NCBI GenBank assembly: GCA_026195755.1
Contig: JAPHRL010000320.1
Location: forward strand, 1-21,837
Length of the DNA stretch: 21,837 bases
From: Kangiella sp.
GTDB taxonomy: Bacteria; Pseudomonadota; Gammaproteobacteria; Enterobacterales; Kangiellaceae
Direction: 5' to 3'
This document shows positions 14,762 through 20,924 of the stretch, piece after piece. Made by a program: the position numbers and the translations under genes. How positions within the stretch are numbered: position 1 is the stretch's first letter; every line of letters begins with the position of its first letter. The notes beneath the pieces are model-generated. The model was given only the letters and a program-made list of their open reading frames with translations, searched no databases and was not told the DNA's origin.

Positions 14762-14786
14762 AAAAAAAGCCTCGCTAGGAGGCTTT
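14762..14786 (-). terminator. Intrinsic terminator after the GNAT gene
   Basis: AAAGCCTC (14766-14773) and GAGGCTTT (14779-14786) around GCTAG, with seven A on the plus strand (a T run for minus-strand transcripts) at 14762-14768. It ends the putP-GNAT unit 21 bases past the stop codon and separates it from purT. Confidence 0.9.
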
Positions 14787-14806
14787 AACAAGAAACGACT
14801 TATATA

Positions 14807-15286
14807 TTATTTTGCAAAATCATCCAGCGCATCACCAGTCAACCGGAACACGGTCCATTCATCCATTGGCTTGGCACCAATGCTATTATAGAAATCGATT
14901 GCTGGCTGGTTCCAGTCTAAAACAGACCAGTCTACACGTGCACAATCTTTCTCAACGGCGATTTTTGCCAGTTTCTGCAAAAGGCTATAACCAATTTTTT
15001 TGCTGCGGAACTCTGGTTTAACGTAGAGATCTTCCAGGTAAATACCGTATTTACCTAAAAAGGTTGAGTAGTTGAAAAAGTACAAGGCGAAGCCGGCTGG
15101 CTTCCCCTCGTACTCAGCAATCAGGCAGTGAGCTCTGGCATCATCAGCAAACACGGTCTGCTCAATATCAGCAATGGTAGCCACCACTTCATGCGACAGC
15201 TTTTCGTATTCTGCAAGCTCTCTGATGAAGCCAAGAATTTGCGGCGCGTCTTGACGCACCGCTTCTCGAATAACCAGGTTACTCAT
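14807..15286 (-). CDS. GNAT N-acetyltransferase similar to spermidine/spermine (SSAT) or thialysine acetyltransferases
   Basis: 159 residues, one GNAT domain. It opens VIREAVRQDAPQILGFIREL followed by AEYEKLSHEV. Further on GFALYFFNYSTFLGKYGIYL is followed by EDLYVKPEFRSKKIGYSLLQ, with the acetyl-CoA loop R-x-x-x-I-G. The C-terminal WNQPAIDFYNSIGAKPMDEW gives the classic FYxxxGA end. This pattern and length are those of the SSAT/SAT2 (diamine or thialysine N-acetyltransferase) branch, so a polyamine or amino-acid amine substrate is likely but not proved. The start codon shares one base with the putP stop (TAATG at 15284-15288), so translation is probably coupled to putP. Confidence 0.85.
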   Translation of the reverse strand: MSNLVIREAVRQDAPQILGFIRELAEYEKLSHEVVATIADIEQTVFADDARAHCLIAEYEGKPAGFALYFFNYSTFLGKYGIYLEDLYVKPEFRSKKIGYSLLQKLAKIAVEKDCARVDWSVLDWNQPAIDFYNSIGAKPMDEWTVFRLTGDALDDFAK

Positions 15287-16875
15287 TAGCTTTTGTACTT
15301 CTTAAATTCGTTACGATACCAGTCAAACTGATTGTAAGTGGTTTCAGCAACCTTAGTTAACTTACTCACAATAACGATTGCTAAACTGGCCAATACAAAG
15401 CCAGGTAACATTTCGTACAGCTTGAATATTGCAATATCGGTATTGTTTCCTAACCAGTCCCAAACCAATACGGTTACCGCACCCGTTGCAATACCTGCTA
15501 ATGCGCCATGACGAGTCATACGTTGCCATAATAGCGAGAAAATAATAACCGGACCAAAAGCGGCTCCGAAACCTGCCCAGGCCTGACCGACTAAATTAAG
15601 GACATTTCTAGATTCTCCCATCGCAACTGCAATACCAATCCCGGCAACCAGAATCACCACAAAACGGTTAACCCAAACCAGTTCTTTTTCAGAAGCGTTT
15701 GGACGCATGTATGGTTTATAAACGTCTTCGGTAACTGAGCTTGAAACTGCTAATAATTGCGAGTCGATAGTACTCATGACCGCTGCCAGAATTGCCGCTA
15801 ACAGGAAGCCCGCTAACCATGGATTAAATAGTGCCTGCGTCAATAACAGGAACACCTTCTCGCTCCCTGGCTTGGTGCCTAGTACTGCAACATCATCCGC
15901 AGTTAACAATACATAGGCTTTGGCATTAAAGTCGCCGCCAAAGTAAGCAATACCGGCGAAACCAATAAATACTGCGCCCAACACACAAATAATCATCCAG
16001 CTCATACCAATGCGACGAGCCTGCGGTACTGTGTTTACACTCTTAATCGCCATAAAACGCGCGAGAATATGTGGCTGACCGAAATAACCTAAACCCCAGG
16101 CAGCCAGTGATAAAAATGCAATCCATTTAAAAGAGTCGTTATTATCGAAGAAGCCTTGTGTAAAGCTCACAGCCTCAGGCTTGATTTCACGGGTAGCTTC
16201 AACAATACCGCTCAGTCCGTTGTACTCAACCAGTAGCACAATTGGCGCTACAATCAGAGCAGTCATGATGATCAAGCCCTGGAAAAAATCAGTCCAGGAA
16301 ACCGCCAGGAAACCACCAAGGAAAGTATACGAAATAATAACAATGGAACTGATCAATAACGCCGTATTGTAATCATAACCAAAGCTTGATTCGAACAGCT
16401 TACTGCCCGCAACCAGACCAGAACCAATGTAATAGCCGAAAAAGATAATCATGACTAATACGGCAACGATACGCAGCGATTTACCGGCATCGTGGAAACG
16501 GCCGGCAAAATAATCAGGAAGGGTTAATGCATTGTCGGCAATTTCAGTATAAGAACGCAAACGACCGGCAATAAACTTCCAGTTTAGGTAGGCACCGATA
16601 ATTAAAAACAGCGCTAACCACGAATCAGATAAACCTGAAAAGTAAATCGCACCCGGCAAGCCCATCAAAATCCAGCCGCTCATATCCGATGCGCCAGCAC
16701 TTAATGCAGTTACCGCACCACCCAGGCCGCGACCACCCAGCATATAATCGCTGGAGTCATTAGTGCGCATGTAAGCCCAGATACCGATACCAATCATGAA
16801 CACCAGATAGATCAAAAACGCGATCTCAACCGGCCCTACGGTCATCCCCAAAAAATCGAACTTGGTATAGTTCAT
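15286..16875 (-). CDS. putP: Sodium/proline symporter PutP
   Basis: 529 residues (E. coli 502), with about 13 membrane helices, inner membrane, solute:sodium symporter family. Imports proline with Na+ for nutrition or osmoprotection. Telling segments: DYMLGGRGLGGAVTALSAGA and SDMSGWILMGLPGAIYFSGL near the N-terminus (Na+ and proline site helix), LTLPDYFAGRFHD, AWGLGYFGQPHILARFMAIK, then LAAILAAVMSTIDSQLLAVS and EDVYKPYMRPNASEKEL. These are PutP-type rather than acetate- or pantothenate-type SSS proteins. GAGGTG lies just upstream of the ATG. It follows gshA by 43 bases and overlaps the GNAT gene by one base, so the three may be one transcript. Confidence 0.94.
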   Translation of the reverse strand: MNYTKFDFLGMTVGPVEIAFLIYLVFMIGIGIWAYMRTNDSSDYMLGGRGLGGAVTALSAGASDMSGWILMGLPGAIYFSGLSDSWLALFLIIGAYLNWKFIAGRLRSYTEIADNALTLPDYFAGRFHDAGKSLRIVAVLVMIIFFGYYIGSGLVAGSKLFESSFGYDYNTALLISSIVIISYTFLGGFLAVSWTDFFQGLIIMTALIVAPIVLLVEYNGLSGIVEATREIKPEAVSFTQGFFDNNDSFKWIAFLSLAAWGLGYFGQPHILARFMAIKSVNTVPQARRIGMSWMIICVLGAVFIGFAGIAYFGGDFNAKAYVLLTADDVAVLGTKPGSEKVFLLLTQALFNPWLAGFLLAAILAAVMSTIDSQLLAVSSSVTEDVYKPYMRPNASEKELVWVNRFVVILVAGIGIAVAMGESRNVLNLVGQAWAGFGAAFGPVIIFSLLWQRMTRHGALAGIATGAVTVLVWDWLGNNTDIAIFKLYEMLPGFVLASLAIVIVSKLTKVAETTYNQFDWYRNEFKKYKS

Positions 16876-16918
16876 AACACCTCACTAGGTTAAATTAATT
16901 TGTCCAGGGCTCGGTGCC

Positions 16919-18487
16919 CTAGGCGAAATACTGCTTGAGATATTCTTCAAAAGATAAGGAGTCGCTCTCCTCAATCTGCTTTTGCTTCTCAATCGACTGA
17001 GCCGCTTCACGCTCGAACAGAGCTTCAACCTCAGGGCTGATATGCTCAGAAAGAAATTGCTGACGCGTTTTCTTGGAAAGGTCCATGGTGTAACCAAAAT
17101 AACCTTTCTCATACGCCAACATATTATTGAGAAACTGACCAGACAACGTCTTCTCCGGCTCTTTGGCCATTTCAATAGCTTCACCAAGCGCTTGCGTATA
17201 AGCCTTGGTCTGGTTGCTCTTATCCAGCAACACTGCAACCGGGCGCATTTCCTCGAAAATCGCCAATGCCGCCTCTTTAAGTGGGATTGCTCGATTAAAT
17301 CTCAACAGCCCGAGGTCAGGCTTTCGACCGTAATAGACTGTACGACGGAAATTCTCGTCGTTTTCAGCGTTCTCACGATCCGATTGATTGCAACTCTCCT
17401 GTAACAGGCAAAAGAGCAGAAACACGTCTAAAAAGTCAATTTGTGACTGACTTATACCAACTGGATCGAAAGGATTCAAGTCAAGTGAGCGAACTTCTAC
17501 GTACTGAACCCCTGCTCTTTTCAAAGCCTGAGTCGGTCTTTCCCCAGAATTAATGACTCGTTTAGGGCGAATTTTGGCGTAATATTCATTCTCGATTTGC
17601 AACAAGTTGGCGTTCAACTGACGGTATTCGCCATCAACCTTAACCCCCAGTTCCTCATAGAACTCATCCTTGGTTCGAATGGCTCGTTCCAACTCTCCCA
17701 CATACTCGTCTAAGTCATTGTGACGAATAGAAAATTTCGATTGAGCATTATTCTGATAACCAAGGTCACTCATACGCAACGAAGTTGCATACTGACCATA
17801 TAAACTGCCGTCGCCATGGTCTTCCAGCAGCGAACCGCCCTTGCCCTTGGTGAAGGAGCGACAAATCGCAGGAGAAGCGCCATATAAATAGGGCAACAGC
17901 CAGCAATAACGTAAGTAATTGCGAATCAGACCTAAATACTGATTGGAGATAAAATCTTTTAACGAGCCGCTATCTTGCTTGAATTGTTGGTATTTAGGCC
18001 AGAAATCCTCAGAAAGAGAGAAATTATAATGAACCCCAGCAATCACCTGCATATAACGGCCATAGCGATAACCCAGACCACGACGATAGATATGCTTCAT
18101 CATGCCCACATTTGAGGTGCCGTAATTAGCCAATGGAACATCGTCTTCCTTGGTCAGAATACACGGCATACTTCCAATCCACAGGATTTCATCATCCATG
18201 TGCTGGTAGATAAACTGATGAATATCATGCAACCACTGACGAGGCTTTAAGCGGTCATTCGATACAGGCGTGATCAGCTCAGGCAAAGCCTCAGAATAAT
18301 CCGTCGTAATGTACTCATTGGTCAGGGCAGAACCCCAGGACTTAGGATGAGCTTTCGTCGAAAGGTAACCATCCTCCGTGACACGCAAACTTTCTTTTTC
18401 AATGCCACGGTTTAAACGAGTCAAACAATCCGCCAACTCGCCTTCCACAAACGCCAAAGCGTCACGATCCAGTTTCGGGTCACGCAT
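16919..18487 (-). CDS. gshA: Glutamate-cysteine ligase, type 1 (proteobacterial)
   Basis: 522 residues (E. coli 518). First step of glutathione synthesis: ATP-dependent joining of cysteine to the gamma-carboxyl of glutamate. Visible family tracts: LNRGIEKESLRVTEDGYLST, HPKSWGSALTNEYITTDYSE followed by ALPELITPV (substrate and metal residues), YRRGLGYRYGRYMQVIAGVH with YNFSLS, GASPAICRSF, then VQYVEVRSLDLNPFDPVGIS (ATP and Mg2+ site). The C-terminus, LNNMLAYEKGYFGYTMDLSK, is also typical. There is no evident Shine-Dalgarno before the ATG at 18487, but no better in-frame start exists; a weak translation start fits an enzyme also controlled by feedback. It is transcribed towards putP. Confidence 0.96.
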   Translation of the reverse strand: MRDPKLDRDALAFVEGELADCLTRLNRGIEKESLRVTEDGYLSTKAHPKSWGSALTNEYITTDYSEALPELITPVSNDRLKPRQWLHDIHQFIYQHMDDEILWIGSMPCILTKEDDVPLANYGTSNVGMMKHIYRRGLGYRYGRYMQVIAGVHYNFSLSEDFWPKYQQFKQDSGSLKDFISNQYLGLIRNYLRYCWLLPYLYGASPAICRSFTKGKGGSLLEDHGDGSLYGQYATSLRMSDLGYQNNAQSKFSIRHNDLDEYVGELERAIRTKDEFYEELGVKVDGEYRQLNANLLQIENEYYAKIRPKRVINSGERPTQALKRAGVQYVEVRSLDLNPFDPVGISQSQIDFLDVFLLFCLLQESCNQSDRENAENDENFRRTVYYGRKPDLGLLRFNRAIPLKEAALAIFEEMRPVAVLLDKSNQTKAYTQALGEAIEMAKEPEKTLSGQFLNNMLAYEKGYFGYTMDLSKKTRQQFLSEHISPEVEALFEREAAQSIEKQKQIEESDSLSFEEYLKQYFA

Positions 18488-18519
18488 AAAATAGATTCAG
18501 TAAGAATTGAGCAGCCAAT

Positions 18520-18548
18520 ACTATGCCACAGGGCAATCCTATTTTGAA
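18520..18548 (-). promoter_or_regulatory. Possible sigma-70 promoter of gshA
   Basis: On the minus strand, TTCAAA (18543-18548) and CATAGT (18520-18525) are 17 bases apart, about 32 bases before the gshA start. Both hexamers are moderate matches. Confidence 0.4.
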
Positions 18549-18598
18549 GTTAAGTGTTTATGGTAAAAGGATATCGTTCAGTATTACCTATAGCTGTC

Positions 18599-18621
18599 AT
18601 CCCGTGGCTCGACCACGGGAT
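18599..18621. repeat. Palindromic repeat of the CCCGTGG/CCACGGG type
   Basis: ATCCCGTGG (18599-18607) and CCACGGGAT (18613-18621) are perfect complements around CTCGA, preceded by TGTC and followed by CCAGTGAC. Short palindromes of this sequence are scattered in many bacterial genomes, including Rickettsia relatives and marine gammaproteobacteria. It may act as a REP-type element; it has no T run and is not a simple terminator. Confidence 0.7.
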
Positions 18622-18639
18622 CCAGTGACTTTATAGCTT

Positions 18640-18950
18640 TCCTCAACTTAAGTTTCGCCACTCGGCGAGTTCCTTTTTCTTAACGCCTAAGAAAAAGGAA
18701 CCAAAAAGAACGGCGCCCCGAGATTGAGGTTTCGTAAGCGAAACTACCTTCGTCTCCGCCAAGCCACTTAACGCAGGGTCTGCCCCCTTGGGTGCCGCAA
18801 AATACGTTCCATCTCCCTAAAGGGATTTCCTTCGGTCACTGGCCCGAATTTTGCTATTCAAAACGTCCTGTTTTGAATTGCTATGTCTTGGCTACTACTC
18901 AGCTCAATCTAAGGGGGTAATTGGAGCAAGCCTGTATAGCAGGAGTAAAA
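18640..18950. repeat. Composite hairpin-rich intergenic element
   Basis: A noncoding stretch with several strong stems. The largest is at 18669-18701: GTTCCTTTTTCTTA with TAAGAAAAAGGAAC around ACGCC (14 perfect pairs). Others are CGCC/GGCG near 18657-18667, GTTTCG/CGAAAC near 18730-18745 and ATTCAAAAC/GTTTTGAAT at 18856-18878 (9 pairs). I recall similar arrangements as dispersed noncoding repeats in marine gammaproteobacteria, but cannot name a family. No reading frame here looks coding; short minus-strand frames in such regions are often mis-called as genes. Confidence 0.6.
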
Positions 18951-18957
18951 CCGAAGC

Positions 18958-18986
18958 TTGTATTGTGAACACAATAAAAATAGGAT
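18958..18986 (+). promoter_or_regulatory. Promoter with an operator-like palindrome in its spacer, before the membrane protein gene at 19054
   Basis: TTGTAT (18958-18963) and TAGGAT (18981-18986) are 17 bases apart. The palindrome TATTGTGAACACAATA (18961-18976, 7-bp arms around AA) overlaps the -35 box and fills most of the spacer, the classic position for a repressor operator. The regulator is unknown. Confidence 0.55.
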
Positions 18987-19053
18987 GTGAAAATTAATAT
19001 AACAAAATATGAAAAAGAGTTATAAATAACCATAACAAGAGCTTGGAGACACC

Positions 19054-19383
19054 ATGGAAACATTAATTAACCTGCTCATAGTCGTACTATTATTAGTCCT
19101 GCCACTAAAATTCGCTGCTAAATTTATCGGCGCCAGAAACACAGGCTTCTTCTCCTGCCTGTTCGCCTTAATCGTATCCGCATTATTCCAGTTTGGTGTA
19201 GACCACTACTTCCCTGGATTAGATGACACCTACGGCTGGTTAGTCACCGTACCCGTAGCCGCCATCGCTTACATGCTGGTACTGGGCACCACCTTTCTGA
19301 AAGCTATTTTAATTGGAGTCATACAGGTGATTTTGATGGTGTTGCTGACGGCTTTAGTGGCAGGATTAATGGCGGGGATTTAG
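19054..19383 (+). CDS. Small hydrophobic membrane protein of unknown function
   Basis: 109 residues with four likely membrane segments: about 4-22 (LINLLIVVLLLVLPLKFAAK), 30-47 (NTGFFSCLFALIVSALFQFG), 60-78 (YGWLVTVPVAAIAYMLVLGT) and 82-108. One short polar loop, DHYFPGLDDTYG, lies between the second and third. No catalytic motif is visible and I do not recognise the family. GGAG lies eight bases before the ATG. It probably shares a transcript with the cold-shock/DUF1294 gene 57 bases downstream and may be controlled by the operator at 18961. Confidence 0.75.
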   Translation: METLINLLIVVLLLVLPLKFAAKFIGARNTGFFSCLFALIVSALFQFGVDHYFPGLDDTYGWLVTVPVAAIAYMLVLGTTFLKAILIGVIQVILMVLLTALVAGLMAGI

Positions 19384-19440
19384 ATTGGAAAATATTAATA
19401 GTCTCGATAAGACCTTTAAGAATAGTATCAGGATTTGCCG

Positions 19441-20049
19441 ATGAGAACCAAAGGGAAAATCACTACTTGGGATGATGGTAAAGGCTATGGATTTATAACT
19501 CCATTACAGGGTGGCGAAAGGGTTTTCATTCATATCACAGCACTCAAGAATAGAAACCGTCGACCACAGATCAATGAAATCGTTACTTACCAACTGTCGG
19601 CAGATAAGCAAGGTAGAAAGTGCGCAACTAACGCCACATTAGCGGGGGATAGATTGGTCAAAAAAAGACAATCTAAAACAAATCATATTCGCTTTACTGT
19701 AGCTATTTTAGCTTTTGCTTTTCTTGGCGTCTCATTTCTTACCGGTAAACTTCCGTTTTATATTTTGACATTTTATATAGTAGCCAGTTTGATTACATTT
19801 TTCATTTACTGGAAGGATAAGGCTGCTGCTAAAAATAAAGCATGGCGAACGGAGGAGCAAACACTTCACTTACTTTCACTCATTGGTGGTTGGCCTGGAG
19901 CACTAATAGCTCAAGAAAAATTTCGACATAAAACAAGTAAAAGCTCCTTCAAAGCTATATTTTGGATTACCGTTTTCCTAAATATAGCTGCGTATATCGC
20001 TTACTTAAATAAAGAGACAGTTATTCCTTATATACAGAGTGTTATGTGA
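19441..20049 (+). CDS. Cold-shock domain / DUF1294 fusion membrane protein
   Basis: 202 residues from the ATG at 19441, with AGGA seven bases upstream; an in-frame TTG six bases earlier is less likely. The N-terminal cold-shock (OB-fold) domain about 1-68 has RTKGKITTWDDGKGYGFITP with the RNP1-like KGYGFIT and the RNP2-like VFIHI, so it should bind single-stranded nucleic acid. After a basic linker come two membrane segments (about 82-98 and 102-121). DUF1294 follows: YWKDKAAAKNKAWRTEEQTL, then HLLSLIGGWPGALIAQEKFR and HKTSKSSFKAIFW, and finally a last membrane helix. The fusion is known in proteobacteria but its role is not; a membrane-tethered RNA-binding protein is the obvious picture. Confidence 0.92.
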   Translation: MRTKGKITTWDDGKGYGFITPLQGGERVFIHITALKNRNRRPQINEIVTYQLSADKQGRKCATNATLAGDRLVKKRQSKTNHIRFTVAILAFAFLGVSFLTGKLPFYILTFYIVASLITFFIYWKDKAAAKNKAWRTEEQTLHLLSLIGGWPGALIAQEKFRHKTSKSSFKAIFWITVFLNIAAYIAYLNKETVIPYIQSVM

Positions 20050-20053
20050 ACTT

Positions 20054-20265
20054 ATGAGAAACAAAAAACATCTAAAGACTAAAGAAGTAAGTACAAAGCA
20101 GAAAGCTTATTCACAGTGCTTTCAATGCTCATTTGTTACGTAATTGGTCATGGCGTGGACAAAGGCCCCACATCGCTAGCGTTACTTTTAGGGGGAATAG
20201 TTTACCTTGGCCCCCCTATTTCTTTGTTTTATACGTGGCTGGATGCCCAAAGAACTAATGTTTAA
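20054..20265 (+). pseudogene. Small two-helix membrane protein gene, apparently frameshifted
   Basis: An ATG at 20054 opens a basic N-terminus (MRNKKHLKTKEVSTKQKAYS) that stops at 20141-20143 after 29 codons. From about 20107 the frame one base away encodes a convincing membrane protein: SLFTVLSMLICYVIGHGVDK, then GPTSLALLLGGIVYLGPPIS and LFYTWLDAQRTNV, with the stop at 20263-20265. A single base change near 20100-20110 would join them into about 70 residues with two membrane segments. Alternatively translation starts at the ATG at 20125 (46 residues), but there is no ribosome site there. I favour a frameshift or a sequencing error; the family is not recognised. Confidence 0.55.
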
Positions 20266-20299
20266 GTTTTACAAGAAGTCATAGTCTATATAAAAGAGC

Positions 20300-20317
20300 G
20301 GTGCGTCACGACGCACC
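20300..20317. repeat. REP-like palindrome of the GGTGCGTC/GACGCACC type
   Basis: GGTGCGTC (20300-20307) and GACGCACC (20310-20317) are perfect complements around two bases, followed by CTACATC. This short palindrome is widespread between genes in several gammaproteobacteria. It lies 22 bases before the gene at 20339. Confidence 0.65.
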
Positions 20318-20338
20318 CTACATCAACTGGAGTTAGAC

Positions 20339-20674
20339 ATGAAAATTATCACTGTCCCAATAACTAAAGAAGCACAAGAACTCCTTGATATTGATAACTG
20401 CCCTTCGGATATGCTCGAAGAATTTCAGATAAGTCAGAAGGATTTTGATCGCCTGTGGCAGGCAGGACTCTTTGCTCTTATCAATATGTCTAGTGGGGCT
20501 ATGATTGATGACTATGAGTATGACTCAATCCAAAATCCAAGAAAACTAGAGGCTGCGCTTCAAAGTATCGAAAAACGAGTCTGGACAAATGAACTAGACG
20601 AGCTAATAAAAAATATCAAAGCTTTATTTGTAAAAGCAATTGAATATAAAACAAGCATCCACTTTTATTTTTAA
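20339..20674 (+). CDS. Hypothetical acidic protein
   Basis: 111 residues, no signal peptide or membrane segment, predicted mostly helical: PITKEAQELLDIDNCPSDML at the N-terminus, a central FDRLWQAGLFALINMSSGAM, then KLEAALQSIEKRVWTNELDE followed by LIKNIKALFVKA. I do not recognise the family. GGAG lies six bases before the ATG, and the reading frame is clean and full length. Its neighbours (REP-like palindrome upstream, ERIC-like elements downstream) place it in an accessory island between purL and the cold-shock/DUF1294 gene. Confidence 0.7.
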   Translation: MKIITVPITKEAQELLDIDNCPSDMLEEFQISQKDFDRLWQAGLFALINMSSGAMIDDYEYDSIQNPRKLEAALQSIEKRVWTNELDELIKNIKALFVKAIEYKTSIHFYF

Positions 20675-20714
20675 AGCAAGTTATATCAGGCTGGAGCAAC
20701 AGACGCTACAACTC

Positions 20715-20755
20715 GTAAAATTAGGATTTTTCTTTCAAGACAAGACATAAACCTT
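20715..20755. repeat. Truncated ERIC-like element, 5' arm only
   Basis: GTAAAATTAGGATTTTTCTT (20715-20734) and the following TCAAGACAAGACATAAACC closely follow the 5' arm and joint of the intact copy at 20799 (GTAAAATTAGAATTTTTCTT, then CCTAGACACGGC). No matching 3' arm is found nearby. A separate hairpin GCGGAC/GTCCGC (20770-20775, 20781-20786) lies between it and the intact copy. Confidence 0.65.
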
Positions 20756-20798
20756 TTTGAGGCGGCGGAGCGGACTAGTTGTCCGCGAGCACCTCTCT

Positions 20799-20924
20799 GT
20801 AAAATTAGAATTTTTCTTCCTAGACACGGCGTATCAAGATTTTAAGAGGGGAGTTCACGTGTTTGTGAATGACCTGATTAAAATCTTGATACAACAAAGT
20901 ATAGGAAGAAAAAGGCAATTTTAC
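20799..20924. repeat. ERIC-like palindromic repeat, copy 3 (intact, 126 bp), overlapping the purL stop codon
   Basis: 126 bases, same plan as copy 2 but with different stem sequences. Outer arms GTAAAATT (20799-20806) and AATTTTAC (20917-20924); second arms TTTTTCTTCCTA (20811-20822) and TAGGAAGAAAAA (20902-20913); inner stem GTATCAAGATTTTAA (20831-20845) and TTAAAATCTTGATAC (20878-20892); apical hairpin TTCAC/GTGAA (20854-20858, 20865-20869). Joints: GACACGGC (20823-20830) and AACAAAGTA (20893-20901). All arms are perfect complements. The purL TAA (20921-20923) lies within the last arm, so the purL transcript runs directly into this fold. Confidence 0.88.

Noticed and set aside
16885..17404. 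Overlapping frames of over 100 residues on both strands within gshA
   Set aside because: Both lie inside the conserved gshA coding sequence and have no family features.
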